Under the pieces are notes generated by a model. The model was not told the DNA's origin, did no database searches, and worked only from the letters and a program-made list of their open reading frames with translations. A stretch of 13,656 bases of DNA, taken from NCBI GenBank assembly GCA_038257155.1, contig JBBSJP010000073.1:1-13656 (forward strand), given 5' to 3'. The stretch comes from JANJTY01 sp038257155 (lineage in GTDB: Bacteria > Pseudomonadota > Gammaproteobacteria > Xanthomonadales > Xanthomonadaceae). The position numbers were made by a program, and so were the translations under genes. Positions 1-8,285 of the stretch are shown in pieces (the stretch's first letter is position 1; every line of letters begins with the position of its first letter).

Positions 1-2
1 GC

Positions 3-107
3 CTGGCCTGGCTAAAGGACCCGCATCGCTACCTAACCTGCAACCGACTCACGCTCAGACAAATCATCCTCACCGAGGTGGACCAAATCCGAAAGCTGGC
101 CGCGTGA
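3..107 (+). CDS. Possible C-terminal tail of an unidentified protein (partial at left edge)
   Basis: From position 3 a plus-strand frame stays open for 34 codons and stops at TGA (105-107). It would converge on yheS, leaving the hairpin at 140-189 between the two ends. The residues look protein-like, ending in TEVDQIRKLAA, and the stretch is less GC-rich than its surroundings. I do not recognise a family. A second plus-strand frame is also open here, so the assignment is weak and needs the sequence to the left. Confidence 0.25.
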   Translation: MAWLKDPHRYLTCNRLTLRQIILTEVDQIRKLAA

Positions 108-139
108 TCTTTGTGGGGAGACCTCAGGCCTTGGCCCAC

Positions 140-179
140 CGGTGCGTGCGACCAAATGCCCGGTGCGCCAAGGCGCACC

Positions 180-189
<10 letters not shown>
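140..189 (-). repeat. GTAG-headed palindrome, family I, at the end of yheS
   Basis: The core palindrome GGTGCGCC-AA-GGCGCACC (162-179) is perfect: an 8-bp stem with a 2-nt loop. On the minus strand it is preceded by GTAG (183-180). An outer arm, cggtgcgt (140-147), pairs with acgcaccg (182-189), giving a two-tier hairpin. The same core with GTAG recurs at 11057-11078 and 11157-11178. The TAG of this head (182-180) is the yheS stop codon. It may act as a 3'-end stabiliser or weak terminator, but there is no U-tract. Confidence 0.8.
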
Positions 190-2210
<2,021 letters not shown>

Positions 2211-2282
2211 GGGGCGCGGATTGTACGCGTCCCGCCTCGATCAGGTGTCAGTTTTGCTTTTGGGTACGAGGCAGTACACCGC

Positions 2283-2308
2283 GGTGGCGGGTGCAAGACC
2301 CGCCCACC
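2283..2308 (-). terminator. Hairpin between the S9 peptidase gene and yheS, possible terminator
   Basis: GGTGGCGGGT and ACCCGCCCACC can pair around a 5-nt loop with one bulge, just past the peptidase stop codon on the minus strand. No run of T follows directly on that strand, so this would be a weak or Rho-assisted terminator, or a 3'-end stabiliser. The rest of the 101-bp spacer 2211-2311 shows nothing else clear and should hold any yheS promoter. Confidence 0.3.
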
Positions 2309-2311
2309 AGC

Positions 2312-4345
2312 TCACTCTGGAGGCCGTCCGCCGAGGAATTCCGCCAGCCAGGTCTGCTTCTCGCGGTACCAGTGGATCGAATTGTTCTGCTTCAGGATCC
2401 AGTGGTTCTCGTCCGGGTAGTTCACGAAACGGCTGCGCACCCCGCGGTTCTGCAGGGTGTTGAACAGCTCAATGCCGTGACTCACCGGCACGCGGTAGTC
2501 GAGATCGCCATGGATCACCAGGGTTGGCGTGGTGAAGTTGCCGGCCGCGTAGTGCGGCGAGGTGCTGCGGAACTGTTCGGGCTGCTCCCAGAACTCGCCG
2601 TGGCGGCGCTTGGAGGCGCCGTAGTCCGAGCCGTACTGGGTGTAGTGGTTGTAGACCGCCGCATGCGCGACCAGGGTCTTGAACGGGTGCTCGCGGCCGA
2701 GGATCAGCGTGGCCAGATAGCCACCGTAGCTGCCGCCGCCCGCGGCCATGCGCCTCGCGTCGATATAGGGCTGCGCGGCAAACCATTCAGCGGCCTTGAT
2801 GGTATCGGCGTAGGGCAGCGTGGCCCAGTCTTTGGTAATTGAATCGGCGAAATCCTGGCCGAAACCGGATGAACCGTGGAAGTTGTGCCAGCCGGTCACA
2901 TAACCCCAGCCAGCGAAGATCTGCGCGTTCCAGCGCCAGGTCCAGGCGTTGCTGATGCCGTTGTGCGGGCCGCCATGCAAGAGCAGGTAAAGCGGGTATT
3001 GCATTCCGCTGTCGAAACCGGGCGGGTACACCACCCACATCTGGACCGGCGCACCATTGGCGCCGGCATAGGTGACGCTTTCGTAACGCCCCATCGCGAC
3101 GCCGGCCAGCAGCTCGTCATTGAAGCGCGACAGCTGTTCGTGACGGCCGCTGCGCGGATCGACGCGTACCAGGGTGGGCGGCTGCACGAAACTGTCGTTC
3201 AGCGCGACCAGCACCTTGCCATCGCGCGATTGCGCGATTGATCCGTAGCTGGTCTCACGCGTGATCGCGCTGGCCTTGCCACTGGCGACGGCCACCCGAT
3301 ACAGCCGCTGGGTGCCCGCGTCGTCCACCGACACCAGCAGGCTGCGCGAGTCTGGCGCCCACAGTGGCGCCGCGATGCTGCGGTCCCAGTCCACCGTCAG
3401 CGGCTTGCGCACGCCGCTTTCGCGGTCGAACAGCATCAGCACCGCACGGTCGGCGTAGAAGCCGGGAATGCTGCGCGAAGAGAATGCCAGCGTGCGTCCG
3501 TCAGGACTGTAACTGGGTGCGAAATCCGGCGCCGGATTATTCGCCGTGGTGTTGAAGGCTTCGCCCGAATCAAGCGACAGCAAGACGATGTCGGTATTGG
3601 GCTGCACGCCGCTGGTGTCGGAATTGATCACCAGCGCCACTTCACGGCCGTCCGGCGCGATGTCGTAGCTGCCCGCGCCCGGATCCTGCGGCGGCAGCGA
3701 TACCCCACTGCCACGGGTGATCGGCTGCGGCTCGCCGCCGGCCAGCGCAATGCGGTACAGGTGCACCTCGCGATCATCCAGCCAGCGATCCCAGTGGCGC
3801 AGCGGCGCGCGGTCCCAGGTTCTGGCGGAAACCTTGCTGTCCTTGCGCTCCTTAAGGCGCTTGGCCTGCGCATCCCAATCGTCCAGGTCGGTCCAGATCC
3901 GGGTCAGGAAGGCAACCTGCTTGCCATCGGGGAACCAGCGCGCACCGGAGGCACCGGTGGGCAGTGACGTCAGCCGGCGCGCCTCGCCACCGCCCAGCGG
4001 CAGCACATACAGCTGTGCCGCCTCGTCGCCCTCGCGCTTCGATTCGAACAGCAGCTGGCTGCCATCAGGCGAGAACTGCGGATTGCTACTGTTGACGCCC
4101 TCGGCACTCAACACCCGCGCCGCGCCGCTCTGGTTGTCGATCAACCAGATGCGGGTCGAGATGGTGTCCTTCTCGCGGTCCGCACTGCCAACCGCCAGGG
4201 CCGTGTGGCGGCCGTCGGGAGATACCGCGGGCGAAGACAGGCGCTTCAACTGCCAGAGGGTTTCGGCGGTGAGCGGCGCCTTGTCCTGCGCGAGGAGGCC
4301 GTACGGCAGGAGCACGAGGACGGCGAGCAACAAGCTGCGGATCAT
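2312..4345 (-). CDS. Exported prolyl oligopeptidase family (S9) serine peptidase
   Basis: A 677-residue protein with a signal peptide (MIRSLLLAVLVLLPYGLLAQ, cleavage near 19-20), so probably periplasmic. The N-terminal half (about 30-400) is a WD40-like beta-propeller with repeated SPDG or PDG blade motifs (42-45, 92-95, 139-141, 280-283). The C-terminal alpha/beta-hydrolase domain (about 420-672) has the oxyanion region HGGPHNG (457-463), nucleophile GGGSYGG (536-542, Ser539), acid in HGDLDYRVP (612-620, probably Asp616) and base in DENHW (645-649, His648). This is the S9 layout, closest to the S9C acylaminoacyl-peptidase and dipeptidyl-peptidase 5 group. Such enzymes release short N-terminal peptides or acyl residues, and the propeller excludes large substrates. 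A GGGAG Shine-Dalgarno lies 6 nt before the ATG. Two palindromic repeats separate it from the upstream hydrolase gene. Exact specificity cannot be read from sequence. Confidence 0.92.
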   Translation of the reverse strand: MIRSLLLAVLVLLPYGLLAQDKAPLTAETLWQLKRLSSPAVSPDGRHTALAVGSADREKDTISTRIWLIDNQSGAARVLSAEGVNSSNPQFSPDGSQLLFESKREGDEAAQLYVLPLGGGEARRLTSLPTGASGARWFPDGKQVAFLTRIWTDLDDWDAQAKRLKERKDSKVSARTWDRAPLRHWDRWLDDREVHLYRIALAGGEPQPITRGSGVSLPPQDPGAGSYDIAPDGREVALVINSDTSGVQPNTDIVLLSLDSGEAFNTTANNPAPDFAPSYSPDGRTLAFSSRSIPGFYADRAVLMLFDRESGVRKPLTVDWDRSIAAPLWAPDSRSLLVSVDDAGTQRLYRVAVASGKASAITRETSYGSIAQSRDGKVLVALNDSFVQPPTLVRVDPRSGRHEQLSRFNDELLAGVAMGRYESVTYAGANGAPVQMWVVYPPGFDSGMQYPLYLLLHGGPHNGISNAWTWRWNAQIFAGWGYVTGWHNFHGSSGFGQDFADSITKDWATLPYADTIKAAEWFAAQPYIDARRMAAGGGSYGGYLATLILGREHPFKTLVAHAAVYNHYTQYGSDYGASKRRHGEFWEQPEQFRSTSPHYAAGNFTTPTLVIHGDLDYRVPVSHGIELFNTLQNRGVRSRFVNYPDENHWILKQNNSIHWYREKQTWLAEFLGGRPPE

Positions 4346-4446
4346 GGATGACTCCCGGGGTGCGCGAGTCCTCCAGCATGCCGGCAGGAGACCCGTTGCT
4401 CAAGCCAGCACGCCGAACGGGCCACGCGCCAGACCCGGCGTGCGGC

Positions 4447-4485
4447 AATGTCGGGTCCACCGCTGCGCGGCTTGAGCTGACCTAC
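4447..4485 (-). repeat. GTAG-headed palindrome, family II (degenerate copy)
   Basis: On the minus strand this begins GTAGGTCAGCTCAAGCCGCG and ends GGACCCGACATT. Outer arms gtcagctc and gacccgac pair with two mismatches. It faces the copy at 4518-4556 head to head, the usual arrangement of paired bacterial REP sequences. It closely matches 13265-13303 and 13612-13650. Confidence 0.75.
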
Positions 4486-4517
4486 AACAGGCAAAGCGCA
4501 GCAGATAGCCGGCTTTC

Positions 4518-4556
4518 GTAGGTCGGTTCAAGGGGCGTAGCCGCGGAACCGACATT
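4518..4556 (+). repeat. GTAG-headed palindrome, family II
   Basis: GTAG followed by a perfect 8-bp outer stem, gtcggttc and gaaccgac, then ATT. It partners with 4447-4485 in the 235-bp spacer 4346-4580 between the hydrolase stop and the S9 peptidase start. The variable stem position is T:A here, C:G at 13265 and A:T at 13162, so pairing is preserved. It could act as a 3'-end stabiliser for the hydrolase transcript. Confidence 0.8.
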
Positions 4557-4580
4557 GGATACGCGGGCCAAGGCGAAGGT

Positions 4581-5354
4581 CTATGGCGCAAACACCTCGG
4601 CGAAGAAGTCATCCATCAGCCGGTAGGCGCGCTTGGCCGAGCGCTCGTGATACAGGCAGGCCGGCGGCCAGTTGGCATCGGATTCGGCGAAGCAATGCAC
4701 GGCGCCAGCAAAGTTGACGAATTGCCAGTCAGCGCCGGCAGCGCGCATTTCACTCTGGAAGCCGACGATGTGCTCGCCCTTCACCATCGGATCATCGGCA
4801 CCGTTCAGCACCAGCACACTGGCCTTCACTGCATCCGGCTGCGCCGGCAGTGAAGTCTCCAGACCGCCATGGAAGCTCACCACGCCGGCAATGTCGGATC
4901 CGGCGCGCGCCAGCTCCAGCACGGTGGATCCACCGAAGCAGAATCCGATGCCGCCGATGCGCGTGACATCGAGCGGCGCGGCATCGGCTTGCGCGCGCAG
5001 CACGTCGACGGCCTTCGCGGCCCGCGCGCGCAAGACATCGCGCTGCGCATACATGCCGCCCGCAGCGGCGCCGGCTTCCTCGGCATTGGTGGGTCGCAGG
5101 TCGGCACCGTAGACGTCGGCAACCAGTACCACATAGCCGCGCGCGGCAATCGCCTTGGCCTTCTCGACCTGCGCGTCATTGACGCCCATCCAGTTCGGCA
5201 CCATCACCAGGCCGGGCCGTTTCTCGCCACCCGGCTCAAACACCAGATGCCCCGCAAACTCGGTATCGCCGATGTTCCAGGTGATGTCACGCACCGTGGC
5301 GGCGTTACTGATACCAGCAACAAGCATCGCAAGGACAACGATCAGCAATCGCAT
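4581..5354 (-). CDS. Exported dienelactone hydrolase family protein
   Basis: A 257-residue alpha/beta hydrolase of the dienelactone hydrolase family. The catalytic triad is visible: Cys139 in GIGFCFGG (135-142), Asp187 or Asp188 in LNGADDPM (183-190) and His220 in GAVHCF (217-222). The Cys nucleophile is typical of this family. It begins with a signal peptide, MRLLIVVLAMLVAGISNA, with likely cleavage after SNA, so it should act in the periplasm, unlike the cytoplasmic ClcD/TfdE enzymes of chloroaromatic degradation. The substrate is unknown; no aromatic-degradation genes are near. I chose the ATG at 5354 because GGAG lies 6 nt upstream and the signal peptide starts there. The frame stays open upstream to 5465, but that part only translates a simple repeat. 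It is 107 bp from murD2 and may be cotranscribed. Confidence 0.88.
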   Translation of the reverse strand: MRLLIVVLAMLVAGISNAATVRDITWNIGDTEFAGHLVFEPGGEKRPGLVMVPNWMGVNDAQVEKAKAIAARGYVVLVADVYGADLRPTNAEEAGAAAGGMYAQRDVLRARAAKAVDVLRAQADAAPLDVTRIGGIGFCFGGSTVLELARAGSDIAGVVSFHGGLETSLPAQPDAVKASVLVLNGADDPMVKGEHIVGFQSEMRAAGADWQFVNFAGAVHCFAESDANWPPACLYHERSAKRAYRLMDDFFAEVFAP

Positions 5355-5422
5355 GGAAGTCTCCACAGCATCAGGGCCCCTAGCGTACGACGCCCAATCC
5401 CCGCACGCACCAGCCACGCGTT

Positions 5423-5457
5423 GTTCCCCGTTCCCCGTTCCCCGTTCCCCGTTCCCC
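5423..5457 (-). repeat. Five tandem GTTCCCC / GGGGAAC heptamers, G-quadruplex motif
   Basis: Five perfect tandem copies of the 7-mer gttcccc on the plus strand. Read on the minus strand, the sense strand of murD2 and the hydrolase gene, this is GGGGAAC repeated five times: five runs of four G separated by AAC. Four such runs satisfy the usual intramolecular G-quadruplex rule. The tract lies in the 107-bp spacer between the two genes, about 30 nt after the murD2 stop codon. Confidence 0.9.
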
Positions 5458-5461
5458 GCTC

Positions 5462-6838
5462 TCAAGCAATCCCCATCCCCGGAATCGTGCTGATCAACTC
5501 GGGATCAAAACCACAGGCCTTGGCGAAGTGGCGGCCACGCTCGGTGTAATCGCGATAGCGCGGAAAGCTGGGTGCTCCCGGCGACATCAACACCACACCA
5601 CCGCGCGTCATCACGCTTTCCGCGGCGCGCACCGCGTCGTCCATTTCGCCGCGCTCGAACAGGGTGAAGCCCGTCGGGTGCTGGAAGCCACGCAGTCCTT
5701 CTGCGATGCGAGGGCCATTCTGGCCGACAGTGATCACCGCAGCAGGCGGCTCACGCTGCACGCGTTCGACGAACACGCCCCAGTCCAGACCGCGGTCATA
5801 GCCACCGACGATGATCGCCACGCGCCGGCCGCGCAGGCAGTCGAGTGCAGCGATGCTGGCGTGCGGCGTGGTGCTGATCGAGTCGTTGATGTATTCGACA
5901 CCGTCCTTGATGCCGAGACGCTGCAGGCGATGCGGCAGCGGCGCGAAGTCCAGCGCCGCTGGCGCCAGTGCAATCGCGTCGAGCCCCAATGCCTCGACCG
6001 CGGCCAGTGCGGCACACAGATTGATGCGGTTGTGGGCGCCGGTGAGCTGCATCTGCGCGGTATCCATGACGCGGGTTTCGCCGCGCCAGATCTCACTGCC
6101 TTGTGCATGCCAGCCGGCGGGTGAGCCGACCCAGGCGACCGGACAGCGCGGTGATTCCTGGGCCAGGCGCGTATCGGCCGCATTGATCACCGCGAATTTG
6201 GGGTCGGCACGATGCAGCAGGGCGAGCTTGTCGCGGTAGTAGCGCGCTTCCGAGCCGTGCCAGTCGAGGTGCTCGGGGAACAGGTTGAGCAGCACCGCCA
6301 CTTCCGGATGGAAGGCGTCGCGGGTCTGGTAGGAGGACAGTTCGATCACCCAGAACTCGGGCGGTGGCTGCACTTCCAGAAGATCGAGCAGGGGCAGGCC
6401 GATGTTGCCGGCCAGTGCGGTGCGATGCCCGCCGCTGCGCAGAAGGTGGGCAATCAGGGCCGATGTGGTGCTCTTGCCCTTGGTGCCGGTGACGCAAATC
6501 GTGCGCGCATTCGGGTTGGCCGCGAACCACAGTTCGGTGCCTGAGGTGTACTTGGCACCCAGCGCCAGAGCCGCTTCAGCGATGCCCTGGTAGGGGCTGA
6601 TGCCGGGCGACTTGATCACCATGTCGAACACCGCCAGCACCGCTGGCTCGGGATCGCCGGTGATGATCCGCAGGTAAGGATCTTCAAGCGTGTCGGTATC
6701 GCGCGCCTCTTCGGCACTGCAGAACAGGGTCAGCGGCATGCGTGAATAGCGCTCGCGCAGCGCGCCATAGGCCGCACGGCCTTCACGGCCGTAGCCCCAG
6801 ATCGCTATGCGGCGGCTTTCAAGCCCCGAAGTGCTCAA
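5462..6838 (-). CDS. murD2: UDP-N-acetylmuramoyl-L-alanine--L-glutamate ligase (MurD2)
   Basis: A 458-residue cytoplasmic Mur ligase. By family knowledge, MurD2 uses ATP to add L-glutamate to UDP-MurNAc-L-Ala, where ordinary MurD adds D-glutamate. The N-terminal Rossmann-like domain has GYGREG (15-20). The central ATPase domain has the P-loop GTKGKST (118-124), FPEHLDWHGS (187-196) and a lysine (Lys204) placed like the carbamylated lysine of MurD. NDSISTTPHA (318-327) and SPGAPSFPRYRDYTERG (419-435) mark the C-terminal ligase domain. Sequence alone says MurD-like; the MurD2 call rests on murL lying directly upstream, and plain MurD is the alternative. The start is TTG at 6838, inside the end of murL (20-bp overlap), with GGGAG 7 nt upstream. 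The next in-frame Met is residue 34, beyond the nucleotide-binding motif, so TTG is preferred. Confidence 0.9.
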   Translation of the reverse strand: MSTSGLESRRIAIWGYGREGRAAYGALRERYSRMPLTLFCSAEEARDTDTLEDPYLRIITGDPEPAVLAVFDMVIKSPGISPYQGIAEAALALGAKYTSGTELWFAANPNARTICVTGTKGKSTTSALIAHLLRSGGHRTALAGNIGLPLLDLLEVQPPPEFWVIELSSYQTRDAFHPEVAVLLNLFPEHLDWHGSEARYYRDKLALLHRADPKFAVINAADTRLAQESPRCPVAWVGSPAGWHAQGSEIWRGETRVMDTAQMQLTGAHNRINLCAALAAVEALGLDAIALAPAALDFAPLPHRLQRLGIKDGVEYINDSISTTPHASIAALDCLRGRRVAIIVGGYDRGLDWGVFVERVQREPPAAVITVGQNGPRIAEGLRGFQHPTGFTLFERGEMDDAVRAAESVMTRGGVVLMSPGAPSFPRYRDYTERGRHFAKACGFDPELISTIPGMGIA

Positions 6839-8285
6839 TCCATCGCTCCCGTAGCCCGGACGGTATCCGGTGCTCCCCCTGTTCGGTCAACAGCGGCTCG
6901 ATGGCCAATTCACCGGCTTCGAGCTGCGGCAGAATCTCGCGCACGAAGCGCGCGACCAGTGCATCTTCGCGCCAAGCGGGGCGCCGCGCCAAGCCCGCCA
7001 GCGCGGCGCGCGACTCGGCGGCCTCACCGACGCACTCGAAAGGCTTGTGGTCTCGGTACTCGATCAGGGCGTCGAAACCCGCCGCCTGATCCGGTTCATC
7101 CAGCAGATTGCGCCCAAAAATGGCGGTCAGCCGCGGTTTCGGCATGAAGGGCGCCAGCGCCAGAAAGACGAAATGGCACTTCGGACACTGCCCGCACCAG
7201 CGACTCGCGGGCCGCTCGCCCTGGATGTGGAAATTGCGGTTGCAGCTGGAGAACACCCCGTCGTAACGCTCGATCCGCGCGAACTGGCGCGCCACGGCCA
7301 GCTCGGAAAGCGGCCGCAGCAGGGAGAAGTAGTGCAGGCTTGGCGTGATGTGCCGCGCCACATGCACGCCGAAATCGCGCTCGAACTCCCAGCCCTTGCT
7401 CCACTGGTGATTGACCTCGCCGCTGCCCGGAATCTGGCTGCCATAGCTGGCCGAGCGCTCGTTCGAGAAAACCACCTGGTCGAAGCCATGCAGCAGGGCG
7501 ACCAGCACGCCGATCGCCGAGTTGATCGCGGTGACCGGAATGTGCCCGTTCAGCGCACCCTCGCGGTTGAAGGCGAACAGCTCGGGGGCCAGGCGTCGGC
7601 CGATATTCAGCCCAGGCAAGCCGGTGCGCGCGGCGCAGGTCGCGATCAAGGGTGAGGCGCCGATCCAGAACAGGGTCTGCGCCACGCCCATCGCGCGCAG
7701 CGCCTCGATGCTGACCAGCGAATCCTTGCCGCCGCCGATGGCGACCAGGGCGTGCTCTTCTGAGCCCCTCTCCCCTGCGGGCGAGGGGCCAGGCTCACGA
7801 GCCAACGGGTCGTCTGGCCCCGAGCGCCCTTGCGCAAGCAAGGGCCGGGGTGGGGTTGGGGAGAGGGGCGGCCCGTGCGCCGAATCCAGATCCGACCGCG
7901 AACCATGTGGAAACCGAATCCGCCCGCGCAAGCTGATGCCATTGCGGTAGGCGAATTCGCCAAGCCCGTTCTCGTAGATCGAGGTCAGCAGCGCGGCGAT
8001 GTCGGCATCGATGGCATAGGAGTCGATGACAATCTCGGATGGCACTGCAGCCTTGTAATAGCTAACGCCGGCGATCAGGTGCAGCAGGCGCAGCGCCCGC
8101 TGCACAGCGGCGGCGCGCACGGTGTCGAGGGTAAACGGCGCGCCGGGAACGGCGATGCGCTCGATCAGTTCGGGGCCATCGTCGAAGGCGTAGACCAGTT
8201 CGGCCTCGCCGCTCTGCGCGTCGAAAGCCGCCCGCACAAAGCGAAAGCTGCGGATGTTCTCGCGCTGGAACTGCCACTCAGTCAT
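6819..8285 (-). CDS. murL: UDP-MurNAc-L-Ala-L-Glu epimerase (MurL) with an in-frame repeat insertion
   Basis: A 488-residue cytoplasmic protein matching the MurL epimerase family of Xanthomonas. MurL converts UDP-MurNAc-L-Ala-L-Glu, the MurD2 product, to the L-Ala-D-Glu form with ATP. An N-terminal region (1-130) precedes a PP-loop-like ATP motif, AIGGGKDSL (182-190). Further conserved-looking blocks are FSNERSASYGS (273-283), SSCNRNFH (346-353) and the cysteine cluster CGQCPKC (364-370). Residues about 139-174, rich in Pro, Gly and Arg, are encoded by a palindromic element inserted in frame, so the protein is longer than expected. The ATG at 8285 overlaps the lysA stop in ATGACTGA, and GAGG lies 6 nt upstream inside lysA. 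It ends with TGA at 6819, after the murD2 start. The frame is intact across the insert, so the gene is probably functional. Confidence 0.9.
   Translation of the reverse strand: MTEWQFQRENIRSFRFVRAAFDAQSGEAELVYAFDDGPELIERIAVPGAPFTLDTVRAAAVQRALRLLHLIAGVSYYKAAVPSEIVIDSYAIDADIAALLTSIYENGLGEFAYRNGISLRGRIRFPHGSRSDLDSAHGPPLSPTPPRPLLAQGRSGPDDPLAREPGPSPAGERGSEEHALVAIGGGKDSLVSIEALRAMGVAQTLFWIGASPLIATCAARTGLPGLNIGRRLAPELFAFNREGALNGHIPVTAINSAIGVLVALLHGFDQVVFSNERSASYGSQIPGSGEVNHQWSKGWEFERDFGVHVARHITPSLHYFSLLRPLSELAVARQFARIERYDGVFSSCNRNFHIQGERPASRWCGQCPKCHFVFLALAPFMPKPRLTAIFGRNLLDEPDQAAGFDALIEYRDHKPFECVGEAAESRAALAGLARRPAWREDALVARFVREILPQLEAGELAIEPLLTEQGEHRIPSGLRERWIEHFGA
6846..6850 (-). promoter_or_regulatory. 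Shine-Dalgarno for murD2 within murL
   Basis: GGGAG on the minus strand, 7 nt before the TTG at 6838-6836 and inside the last codons of murL. It supports TTG initiation and translational coupling of murD2 to murL. Confidence 0.6.
7764..7869. repeat. Inverted-repeat element inserted within murL
   Basis: The outer arms are a perfect 12-bp inverted repeat: gcccctctcccc (7764-7775) and ggggagaggggc (7858-7869). Nested inside are gcccttgc/gcaagggc (7826-7833/7838-7845, 4-nt loop), ggctc/gagcc (7792-7796/7799-7803) and cccct/agggg (7772-7776/7784-7788). It carries no gene of its own and is read through by murL as a low-complexity peptide starting PPLSPTPPRP and ending SPAGERG. The look is that of a mobile palindromic element common in proteobacterial spacers; here it lies inside an essential-pathway gene without breaking the frame. 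Confidence 0.85.

Noticed and set aside
5355..5465. Extension of the hydrolase frame by 37 codons upstream of 5354
   Set aside because: It translates the GTTCCCC tandem repeat, and a Shine-Dalgarno plus signal peptide mark the start at 5354.
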